From JAZKFT01 sp043760535 (GTDB lineage: Bacteria > Bacteroidota > Bacteroidia > Chitinophagales > Chitinophagaceae), in assembly GCA_043760535.1 (NCBI GenBank), contig JAYUOV010000218.1:1-32912 (forward strand): 32,912 nt of DNA. Reading direction: 5' to 3'. The translations under genes and the position numbers were made by a program. Below are positions 23,684 through 31,099 of this stretch, in pieces (positions within the stretch are counted from its first letter, which is position 1; each line of letters begins with the position of its first letter). The notes beneath the pieces are model-generated. The model ran no database searches. It worked only from the letters and a program-made list of their open reading frames with translations, and was not told the DNA's origin.

Positions 23684-24565
23684 TTATGTTACGCTTAACA
23701 GTACCTGCCATGCTTCGCTTACCCGTCCTGCATCCAGCAATGTTTTGGCGTACACATGCAACTCCACTTCCATCTCTTCGGGGCTAATGCTATAATACTG
23801 TACTATTTGCTTTACACGGTTATCATCAAAAGCTGGGTTTATATCAGGCATTGCAAATACATTGGCCAGCATGCCAAGGTTGTTTCCACTCAATATTTTA
23901 CTGTAGCGGATGGCAGCTGGTAAAAGATCAATACCAATACCTAACTGTGTGTTGGGTTTTGGCACTTCGAATAATGCGGCGCCACTAGCCCTGCAGTAAT
24001 AATCCTGCCCCATTCTTGCTACGAGGTCTATTTTATGCGGATCTATACGCTGCTGTTCGTCTAAAATGTCATCGTTAATATGCATTGCAAGCACTTCGCA
24101 TATAATTAGGTTTCCTGCCCCGCCTTCGGTTCCGGTTTCTATTACCTGCCTCACTTTACACTCAAGCTGTACAGGGCTTTCGGCCACTCTAAAAGGTTTT
24201 ATAAAAGTAGATGCTAGTTTGGTAAATCCAGCTTTAATGAACTCATCCACACCTTTTGGGTATTCGCAGCTGCTAAGGCTCATCTGCTGCACCATGGCAT
24301 AGTTTACTACATTAATTACCACTTCGTTAGTATCGTAAATATTTTGCAGTGTATGCTTTGTGGTATTGTCTCGCACCTTACGGCTTGGTGAAAAAATGAG
24401 CGTAGTTGGGTTACTGCCAAACACATTAAAAAAGCTGTACGGACTTAGATTGGGCTGGCCATTTTTATCTACTGTGCTTGCAAAGCAGATAGGTCTTGGA
24501 GCAATGGCACCCAAAAGATAGCCGTGTAATAAACCTGTTTTTATTTCGCCTGGAACGATGGTCAT
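23684..24565 (-). CDS. flavin reductase family protein
   Basis: A protein of 293 residues from ATG 24563-24565. The FMN-binding split-barrel (about residues 10-200) shows GAIAPRPICFASTVDKNGQP followed by NLSPYSFFNVFGSNPTTLIF, and VRDNTTKHTLQNI, with VQLECKVRQVIE later. About 90 extra C-terminal residues form a helical extension not required for the core fold. Such proteins bind FMN and reduce flavin with NAD(P)H or act as flavin-dependent oxidoreductases; the partner is unknown. It lies upstream of the DUF6134-like gene on the same strand. Confidence 0.92.
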   Translation of the reverse strand: MTIVPGEIKTGLLHGYLLGAIAPRPICFASTVDKNGQPNLSPYSFFNVFGSNPTTLIFSPSRKVRDNTTKHTLQNIYDTNEVVINVVNYAMVQQMSLSSCEYPKGVDEFIKAGFTKLASTFIKPFRVAESPVQLECKVRQVIETGTEGGAGNLIICEVLAMHINDDILDEQQRIDPHKIDLVARMGQDYYCRASGAALFEVPKPNTQLGIGIDLLPAAIRYSKILSGNNLGMLANVFAMPDINPAFDDNRVKQIVQYYSISPEEMEVELHVYAKTLLDAGRVSEAWQVLLSVT

Positions 24566-24837
24566 GTGGATATTGTGATGTTGTGATTTTGATTTTTCTG
24601 GTGGTGTTATGGTGACCCTAAACCAGCATCTAATGTAACAGAAAAATACTGGAATTTAGAATGGAAACATCTTTGTAATTAGTTTTAAGCGCTTCTCTCC
24701 ATTTGGTGCTATCTTTTCTTAAAAAAACAGCACATTTCTGAAACAGCCATAGTTTTTCTGCTTGACCATGCCAGCAGCAGCAATTTATTAACATGATAGA
24801 AATTCCGATTTTACAAATGATGAATACGATAAAGACC
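24566..24837. other. intergenic region between divergent genes
   Basis: About 270 bp without a gene, between the flavin reductase and the T9SS cargo gene. It should hold both promoters; I see nothing else. Confidence 0.4.
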
Positions 24838-24845
24838 TAATTTTG
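24838..24845 (+). promoter_or_regulatory. possible -7 element of the T9SS cargo gene
   Basis: TAATTTTG is a full match to the TAnnTTTG -7 element, 15 bp before the ATG at 24861. No clear TTTG is present at the expected -33 distance, so this is tentative. Confidence 0.35.
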
Positions 24846-24860
24846 TATATCAATTTTTTT

Positions 24861-27800
24861 ATGATTATGCATCTAATTTTTACAAGCATCCTTTTTTCAA
24901 AGAAACTTATTATTTCTTTGTTAATTTTTATAATTGCTTCATTTTCTTTTGCCCAGTTACCACCCAGTATTTGCAGCCCGCAAGGTGGTAAAAGAGCCGA
25001 TATTATTAGTGTGCTAAGTGCCTACCGTGCACCCGCAGGCGTTGCACCCATCTTTACCATACCTGCTGGTGCCACCACAGTATTGGTAACCATTTCCAGT
25101 CATTCAAGCGTTATTGCCAGCCCAACTGCAAAACAGAATTTGGGCGACGAAGATTTTATAACCATCCATGCGGTTTTGAACCTTGGAACCCAACGTTCGT
25201 CGGGCTATTTAAACTATGCTCAAAATACGAATCCCGACAGAACAGGAACAAACCTTTACTCCTGGATTAATTTGCCATTTGGCACTAATGCCTCAACGCA
25301 GGTTTCTCTCGGCCAGTTGGCCCCCACCTTACTCAACGATGTACGCTTTTCTGTTTCCGGCTCCACGCTTACGATTACCGAAACCAGTACTGTTATTCAC
25401 TCTTCTTATATGGTAGAGTTTACATCTTCCACTACCAATTCGTTGCTTGAAAACGGATTTGAAAGGGTGGCTATGACGGGTGCACTTGCATCGGCCACTA
25501 CGCCAATACCGGTAGGTACTAACCTGATTGTCGTAAACCGAAAAGGAACGGTGAGCAAGAGCAATTACGATTCAGAAGGGGGTACGGAAGAAGGATATGC
25601 AGATTCAAAACTGGTAATGGATTTGGACAAAGGCAGAACCGACGGATATGTAACCGTAGCCAATGGCGCCAATATTGCCCTCAGATCTACCTATTCGGTA
25701 GTCAATCATCCCACCACCAGCACCCAAACTTTTATAGCTTCTGGTAATGTGAATGGCAACTTTACAGGCAAAAGCACCACCTCAAACGCCACCAATGATA
25801 TTGGAATATCCGATCCGGCCACTTATGTGTCTGGCAGCAATTTGGTTATAGATAGAAGCCTTGCTTACAGAACAGATTTCGATGATGTTTACGTTATTGA
25901 ATTTTACAGAAGAACAGGCCTTGGTATGAGTGTGGAGTTTATAGAAACCCAAAGCCGAATAATTACTGTTGGAACGGGAACATTTACAGGCACTGGTAGA
26001 GTTTTAGATATTCCTGCCGGTGCGGAGTACATCATTTTGCACCAGGCAGGCAATGCAAACAACTCTGTAAACCTGCACAACGAAAATGGGGTGGCAGCAT
26101 ACGCTGTTATCGATTTAAAAACGGAAAGAGCCACCGGCTATTTTTATCAACAAGTAGGCTTTACCGATGCCACCACCAGGCGTGACGATAACTATGGCTT
26201 TAAGAACCTGCCCTTAAATGGTACCAGTTCCAGAGATCCTATTTATTCTGCAGGTATATACAGCATTCCCGCTGCTAACCCTTCCACACCATACGATCTC
26301 CGGTTCAGTCTATCGGCCGATAAGTCAAAACTGACGGTGACGAACAGTTTTGGTTTGGTGCCCACATTCTATCAGCTCATTACCAATGCCGACTTTTTTG
26401 GCTCCCGGCCCGATTATGCATTTACCACAAACGTCGCTGCTGATTTTAGTTATGCTAATAATGGCTTGTGCGGGCAGGTAGCCATCACAGCCAGGCTATG
26501 TAACCCGGGTTCGGGCAATAGCCCGGGCGGAATTCCTATTTCATTTTATAGTAAAAACCCCACCACCGATGGTACTGCCCGTTTACTGGCCATCAGTGCT
26601 TTCGGAAACCCTTTGGCACAGGCGGTTTGTAATAATTTTGTTTTCAATATTGATTTAAAAAGCCTGGGTATTGCCAACCCCAATATTCAAATATTTGCCA
26701 TTGCAAATGATAACGGATCCTTTGTACCGGGCGGTGTGGGCAATACTGTAGGCACGCCATTTACCCTTGCTTCTTTAAGCAATCAGGGTGGCCTGTATAA
26801 AGAATGTGATTATACCAATAACCTTGTAAATTTTACAATAACCGGTGTAATGCCATGTTCCAATGGCGTTGTAAGACTAGATGCCAACGGGCTTACTGAT
26901 AATCAAATAAATGGTTCGGCCATTGGTATTGCCAGTTCGCAACAGCTCTATGTAAATGTTCTTAATGCCTCCAACACCGTTGTATTTACTTCACCCGTAA
27001 ATAGCGTAACCGGTGCATTTGATGCACAGCCCAACAGCACTGGCGATTTTACTTTTCAGCTTTCTACCAATCAGGGTACTTTAAACCAACCTGCGCCTGT
27101 AAAAGCATTGCCAACAGGCTGGGTAAACACTGGAGAAAATAACAGTAGCGGTACTGGCAGCGATTTAACATCCAATGGCCTGCTACCCTTGACCGGCCTT
27201 ACCACCAGCTCTATTTTAAGTACTTTATTGGGTATTCAAAGAGAACCCATAGCTGTAAATTATCTTGGGGAAGGCTGGGCCAACCCTGGTGGCACCGGCC
27301 GTGTAAATGTGCCTACAGCAGCTTTTAGGGGAAGCGACCCTGAAGATGGCAACTATACAGCAAACCTTACCGGCAGAAAGGTAACGCTGTACCCGGCCAC
27401 AGGCGGTTTACTGTATTACAACGGCATACTTATTACTACCGCTACTACCATACCGTTTTTTAATAACGACTCTGCCGATGTGGACCCTGCCGCCGAAGGA
27501 AATACCAGCATGAGTTTTCCATATACCGTTTGGGACAATGCAGACTTTCCCGACCCCACACCAGCCATAATAGCCATGGGCTTTGGCACCATCATTTTAC
27601 CAGCATTGGGCCTTACTGCCAGCGGCTATATAAAACACAATGTACCCGTAGCCAATTGGACTACGCTTACCGAAACCAACACCCGCCAATTTGTGATAGA
27701 ACGCAGCAGCAATGGAGTTCAATTTACAGCAGTTGGGGTAGTATCTGCCGCTGGAAACAGCCAGCTAAAACGGACTTATTCATTTACAGACAATACTGCT

Positions 27801-28145
27801 AATGGAAGCATACATTATTATAAGATAAAACTGGAAGATATGGATGGTAAAGCCAGTTACAGTAATACAATCGTATTATCTGACCGAAAAGCTACAACTG
27901 CTTTTCAATTATGGCCTAACCCTGTTCTGCAAAGGGCTTACTTAATGATTCCACAAAAAGGGTCTTACCAAATAGATGTTTTCTCTCCGATCGGTGTTTT
28001 GGTGATTCGTAAATATGTACAAACTGATACTGACGGCAACACTACCTCCATCGATAGAAATGGGTTGCCACCAGGCATTTACTTTTTGAAAATAACGGAT
28101 AGAAAATCTTGCATTGCCACCACTATAAAAATCACGTATGAGTAA
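24861..28145 (+). CDS. T9SS-secreted multidomain surface protein
   Basis: The frame begins at a TTG (24843), but ATG 24861 or 24867 precedes the signal peptide (KKLIISLLIFIIASFSFAQ), giving about 1094 residues. Three related beta-rich domains of about 140 residues follow (roughly 40-185, 195-350 and 360-505); each opens with an IPAGAT/IPVGTN/IPAGAE-type strand and contains an R-[SAT]-[STD]-GY motif. A Cys-containing CARDB-like region follows (about 530-670), then a long low-complexity beta region. The C-terminal ~80 residues are a type A sorting domain: LWPNPVLQRAYLMI, YQIDVFSPIGVLV and LPPGIYFLKITD. It should cross the outer membrane by the type 9 secretion system and attach to the surface. 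No catalytic motif is visible; adhesion is a reasonable guess. Confidence 0.88.
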   Translation: MIMHLIFTSILFSKKLIISLLIFIIASFSFAQLPPSICSPQGGKRADIISVLSAYRAPAGVAPIFTIPAGATTVLVTISSHSSVIASPTAKQNLGDEDFITIHAVLNLGTQRSSGYLNYAQNTNPDRTGTNLYSWINLPFGTNASTQVSLGQLAPTLLNDVRFSVSGSTLTITETSTVIHSSYMVEFTSSTTNSLLENGFERVAMTGALASATTPIPVGTNLIVVNRKGTVSKSNYDSEGGTEEGYADSKLVMDLDKGRTDGYVTVANGANIALRSTYSVVNHPTTSTQTFIASGNVNGNFTGKSTTSNATNDIGISDPATYVSGSNLVIDRSLAYRTDFDDVYVIEFYRRTGLGMSVEFIETQSRIITVGTGTFTGTGRVLDIPAGAEYIILHQAGNANNSVNLHNENGVAAYAVIDLKTERATGYFYQQVGFTDATTRRDDNYGFKNLPLNGTSSRDPIYSAGIYSIPAANPSTPYDLRFSLSADKSKLTVTNSFGLVPTFYQLITNADFFGSRPDYAFTTNVAADFSYANNGLCGQVAITARLCNPGSGNSPGGIPISFYSKNPTTDGTARLLAISAFGNPLAQAVCNNFVFNIDLKSLGIANPNIQIFAIANDNGSFVPGGVGNTVGTPFTLASLSNQGGLYKECDYTNNLVNFTITGVMPCSNGVVRLDANGLTDNQINGSAIGIASSQQLYVNVLNASNTVVFTSPVNSVTGAFDAQPNSTGDFTFQLSTNQGTLNQPAPVKALPTGWVNTGENNSSGTGSDLTSNGLLPLTGLTTSSILSTLLGIQREPIAVNYLGEGWANPGGTGRVNVPTAAFRGSDPEDGNYTANLTGRKVTLYPATGGLLYYNGILITTATTIPFFNNDSADVDPAAEGNTSMSFPYTVWDNADFPDPTPAIIAMGFGTIILPALGLTASGYIKHNVPVANWTTLTETNTRQFVIERSSNGVQFTAVGVVSAAGNSQLKRTYSFTDNTANGSIHYYKIKLEDMDGKASYSNTIVLSDRKATTAFQLWPNPVLQRAYLMIPQKGSYQIDVFSPIGVLVIRKYVQTDTDGNTTSIDRNGLPPGIYFLKITDRKSCIATTIKITYE

Positions 28146-28227
28146 AACCCGGTTTTTTCTACTTGTTTAAGTGTGGAATAATCCCGTTGGTATCAGAATG
28201 CCGTTGCTTTATTTCAAAAAATTATCA

Positions 28228-28533
28228 ATGATTATTTACAACGCTACCACAAAAGTTAGCCACACCATACACAAAGAGTGGCTACAATGGATGCTGGACA
28301 TACACATACCCGAGGTACTTGGCACCGGCTGTTTTGAAAAACATCAGGTGCTGCGATTGCTGGAAACGGATGAAACCGAAGGGTTTACTTATGCTTTTCA
28401 ATACTATGCGGTAAGCAGGGCACAGTACAACAGGTATATAGAAATTTACGGGCCGGCATTGCGGCAGCAAACCGTGGATAAATGGGGTGCTAACATCATT
28501 GCTTTCCGGTCGTTAATGGAGGTTGTTAACTAA
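28228..28533 (+). CDS. DUF4286 family protein
   Basis: The frame opens at a GTG (28171), but ATG 28228 (MIIYNATTKVSHTIHKEWLQ) matches the family start and gives 101 residues. DUF4286 features are visible: HKEWLQWMLDIHIPEVLGTG, the YAFQYYAVSRAQYNRYIE strand-helix unit and the C-terminal FRSLMEVV. The fold is predicted to be a small ferredoxin-like alpha/beta domain similar to Dabb or antibiotic-biosynthesis monooxygenases. The function is unknown. It stands between the large surface protein and the HU gene on the same strand. Confidence 0.88.
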   Translation: MIIYNATTKVSHTIHKEWLQWMLDIHIPEVLGTGCFEKHQVLRLLETDETEGFTYAFQYYAVSRAQYNRYIEIYGPALRQQTVDKWGANIIAFRSLMEVVN

Positions 28534-28585
28534 TTGTGGAAAATAAAAACTTCATTTTGGACGGTAAGAAAAAAAAGTATATTGA

Positions 28586-28653
28586 CTGAAACCCTTACAG
28601 GGCTTGAATTTCAGCCAATTTGTTTCTGAAACCCTTGCTGGCACTGCATTTCA
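28586..28653. repeat. two imperfect 28-bp direct repeats
   Basis: CTGAAACCCTT followed by a GG core and ATTTCA occurs at 28586-28613 and again at 28626-28653, a 40-bp period. The first copy also holds the small palindrome CCCTTACAGGG. The interval 28534-28764 holds no gene otherwise. Confidence 0.5.
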
Positions 28654-28764
28654 TCGGCATCCATTTCGCTGTATGTAAGTTTTAGGTTAAACAGCCGTTG
28701 GCCAAAACCCTTATGCCACAACGCTTTCAGCCGATTGGGTGTTAATAACTGAAAGCATAAAATA

Positions 28765-28795
28765 TTTTGAGCGCAAACAAAACCTTCTATATTTG
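28765..28795 (+). promoter_or_regulatory. Bacteroidota-type promoter of the HU gene
   Basis: TTTTG (28765-28769) and TATATTTG (28788-28795, full TAnnTTTG match) are 18 bp apart. Transcription would start near 28802, about 16 bases before the HU start codon. Confidence 0.65.
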
Positions 28796-28817
28796 TCACC
28801 ACTTTAAAAAATTCCCC

Positions 28818-29087
28818 ATGAACAAATCTGATTTAATCAGCAAAATCGCTGAAGACGCCGGCATCACAAAAACACAGGCTAATGCTACCCTAGATTCTTT
28901 TGTAGATGCTGTAACAAAATCTTTGAAAAAAGGTGATAAAGTAACCCTTGTAGGTTTTGGCACATTCTCTGTATCTAAACGTGCTGCCCGTAACGGACGC
29001 AACCCGCAAACTGGAGCTGTAATTAAGATTAAAGCTAAAAAAGTAGCCAAGTTTAAAGCTGGTAAAGAACTTTCAGGAAAGATTTAA
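28818..29087 (+). CDS. HU family DNA-binding protein
   Basis: The frame extends upstream, but ATG 28818 (MNKSDLISKIAEDAGITKTQ) is the family start, giving 89 residues. The helical N-terminal half is followed by the beta arms with GFGTFSVSKRAARNGRNPQT and the basic C-terminus KKVAKFKAGKELSGKI. HU dimers bind and bend DNA without sequence preference and shape the nucleoid. A strong promoter lies upstream and a hairpin terminator follows. The THX ribosomal gene comes next, and high expression of both would be expected. Confidence 0.96.
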   Translation: MNKSDLISKIAEDAGITKTQANATLDSFVDAVTKSLKKGDKVTLVGFGTFSVSKRAARNGRNPQTGAVIKIKAKKVAKFKAGKELSGKI

Positions 29088-29111
29088 ATTCTTTTAACAA
29101 AAAAGGAAATA

Positions 29112-29147
29112 ACAAGCAAGGTGACTAAGTGTGCCTTGCTTGTTTTA
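29112..29147 (+). terminator. hairpin terminator after the HU gene
   Basis: ACAAGCAAGG (29112-29121) pairs perfectly with CCTTGCTTGT (29134-29143) and is followed by a T run. It lies 24 bp after the HU stop codon. Confidence 0.85.
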
Positions 29148-29210
29148 CTTTCGCTTTAATCTGCCGCAGCTTATTGCGGGTAAAATCAAACCAATAAAAA
29201 AATAAACATC

Positions 29211-29342
29211 ATGGGAAGAGGTGACATCAAAACAAAAAAAGGAAAAATTACTAAAGGTTCATTTGGCAATATCCGCCCTGCAAAGCCTAATAAGGCTAAA
29301 ACTGCAGCCCCAGCTCCTGTTGCTGCCAAAAAAGAAGATTAA
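29211..29342 (+). CDS. 30S ribosomal protein THX
   Basis: A very short frame of 43 residues, ATG 29211 to TAA 29342. MGRGDIKTKKGKITKGSFGN matches the THX family pattern of MGKGDxKTxxGKxxxGSxGxxRP, and a Lys/Ala/Pro tail follows (IRPAKPNKAKTAAPAPVAAK). THX is a small basic protein that packs into the 16S rRNA head of the 30S subunit. The 20-odd-residue C-terminal extension of Ala-Pro repeats is typical of Bacteroidota versions. It follows the HU gene after that gene's terminator. Confidence 0.85.
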   Translation: MGRGDIKTKKGKITKGSFGNIRPAKPNKAKTAAPAPVAAKKED

Positions 29343-29434
29343 TTACGTTTGGGGTTTAGATGTTTAGTGTTTAGTTGTTCATTTCAATACTGACTCATCT
29401 GCTAGATTTCTAAACCCTTAACCCTTTTTTACAA

Positions 29435-29893
29435 TCACGCACCAAATTGTTTCAGGTGGTGTATTACGTGTTTGTGGTGTAGCTGTACCCAAGCCGAAAA
29501 TTTTAGCACCCCAAATACAGGATGCTGGGTTGTTTTAAGTGCATCTTCCTAAAAAAAGGTAAATAAAAAATTCACTTCCTGCCTTAGCAATTATAATGAA
29601 TCTCCGTATTTTATGAGATTCAATGATAACGGTTCTTCTGGCAAAACCGGTTCTTTTGTATTCTCTTTAAACTCTTTTTCGCTCCACAAAAATTCTAGGT
29701 ATTTAGGTAAATGTTCTAATGGTGTTACCAGCGAAAACTGTGTTTTATTGGTAGTTACCTGAAAGAATTTGGCAGTAGGCTCCAGCATTTACTGTGCAAA
29801 CATTTTGCCCCATAACGATTTTTGCACAGGGTCTATCTGTGCCGCCAATACAAGCAATTGATGTTGCAGAAAGTCAAATTTTTGTTCGTTCAT
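29435..29893 (-). pseudogene. DUF1569 (DinB-like) protein gene with three in-frame stops
   Basis: On the minus strand a single frame from ATG 29891-29893 to TGA 29435-29437 (152 codons) reads as one DUF1569 protein interrupted by stops. It begins MNEQKFDFLQHQL, then SLWGKMFAQ, a TAA (29789-29791), then MLEPTAKFFQ, VTPLEHLPKYLEFL, FKENTKEPVLPEEPL, a TAA (29591-29593), NFLFTFF, a TAG (29549-29551), and HPVFGVLKFSAWVQLHHKHV, IHHLKQFGA. No indel is needed. The first stop replaces a codon that is usually Gln (CAA to TAA). DUF1569 proteins belong to the DinB four-helix fold, with His ligands for a metal; function is uncertain. The HHKH residues remain, showing recent inactivation. Confidence 0.85.
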
Positions 29894-30010
29894 ACCAGTT
29901 TGTTTTATCATGGTAAAAATGCTAAGCATTAGGCATGAAAGATAAATTTTTATTTGGGCAGAAAGCTAACAGCATTCTATTTGAGGCGAAGCCGAATAGT
30001 GGATATGGCG

Positions 30011-30060
30011 TACAAGAGTGCGACGCAACGATGCTTTATAGTAGTACCATTGCCCGGCTC
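30011..30060 (+). repeat. dispersed repeat, copy C (partial)
   Basis: GATGCTTTATAGTAGTAC (30030-30047) resembles GCCTGATAGTAGTAC of copy B, sharing ATAGTAGTAC, and is preceded by GAGTGCGACGCAACGATG. It lies between the DUF1569 pseudogene and the ABC membrane gene. Confidence 0.45.
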
Positions 30061-30071
30061 AAAGTAAAACA

Positions 30072-31007
30072 TCAAATAAATTCATCAGCATTTTTAGTAG
30101 TCACAATTGGCCAGAACGGCTCATTGCTACTTTCTGTTTCTTCAGGAAAGTCTTCTTCTTGCAGCTCTATGCGGCGGGTAATATCGCCCAAAGAACTGAG
30201 CCGCTGAACGGTGTATGGAATGGTATCGAGCCCACTTACAAACTTGAGTATGTAGGCGTATATGCCCACAATATCGCCAGCCTGCAAAGCCTGGCCAGAA
30301 GTACGGGCAGTTACCAATAACGAAACGCCAATTACGGCCATTACCATTATTTCCATCAGGCCAAAATTGATGGCTTCTTTATCGCTGATTTTTATCTGCC
30401 ACTTGCGAAGGTTATTGTAATGGCTGCGAATGGTTTTTATGTCGCCGGTGGTAATTACGTCCACCTGTTTTTCCAGTTCGTCGTTCTTTAATTTGTTGAG
30501 CCGTTTCATTTTTCGGCCATATACATAGCTGATGCTTACCACTGGCAAAAGAGCTGCAAAACAAATGCCCACCACGCCAAGATCGTAAAACATGAGCAAA
30601 ACCAGCGAACCCAAAATATTGTAAAAAGCCTCCATAACATATACTAGATCGTACTCCAGAAAATCTACAAATTCACGGGCCAGAGTAGAGTGTGCACTTA
30701 GTTTAGACACTTCTGAATGGCCAAAGCGACGGCTTAAAAATTGGGTTACCAGTGAAGTGTAAATGGCACTGTAGGTACGGGTATCGTACATGTGGCGGAT
30801 GGTGCCGGCTATGAGGTATGCAAAATGTACTATACATAAAAGAATTAACCCATAATAGCTGCCTTTAACCAGATCGTTTACCGCCATACCCAGAAAAAAC
30901 GGGCGGAGTAAAGTGCCCAGCATTTCTAGTGTAAACAGCACATAAGTTAGCACCAACTGCGTACGATGGCGAAACATGAGGCTGCGTAAAATTTGAAATC
31001 TTGACAT
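30072..31007 (-). CDS. ABC exporter transmembrane domain protein lacking an ATPase
   Basis: The frame extends to a TTG at 31058, but ATG 31005-31007 (MSRFQILRSLMFRHRTQLVL) is the likely start, giving 311 residues. Six hydrophobic segments are visible (about 17-37, 50-72, 128-150, 153-171, 230-250 and 258-280), with FGHSEVSKLSAHSTLAREFV between the second and third, as in type IV ABC exporter membrane domains. No Walker A, ABC signature or Walker B motif is present, and the protein ends in a short polar tail. It belongs to the six-transmembrane-domain-only group, so any ATPase must come from elsewhere. It lies 92 bp downstream of the ATP-grasp-SET gene on the same strand. Confidence 0.85.
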   Translation of the reverse strand: MSRFQILRSLMFRHRTQLVLTYVLFTLEMLGTLLRPFFLGMAVNDLVKGSYYGLILLCIVHFAYLIAGTIRHMYDTRTYSAIYTSLVTQFLSRRFGHSEVSKLSAHSTLAREFVDFLEYDLVYVMEAFYNILGSLVLLMFYDLGVVGICFAALLPVVSISYVYGRKMKRLNKLKNDELEKQVDVITTGDIKTIRSHYNNLRKWQIKISDKEAINFGLMEIMVMAVIGVSLLVTARTSGQALQAGDIVGIYAYILKFVSGLDTIPYTVQRLSSLGDITRRIELQEEDFPEETESSNEPFWPIVTTKNADEFI

Positions 31008-31099
31008 AAATAGTGTGATTAAAGTTCGGTTAGAAACTGCTTTTACAAAAGCTGGCAAACAAGCAAAGTGGCACTGTGGCCTAAATGCATGTGCCGGGT

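Noticed and set aside
29435..29893. Stop-codon recoding in the DUF1569 frame
   Set aside because: TAA and TGA end many intact genes here, so reassignment or general readthrough is not credible; decay explains the stops.
29935..30207. Plus-strand frame of 90 codons
   Set aside because: Contains repeat copy C and overlaps the end of the ABC membrane gene in antisense; no protein character.
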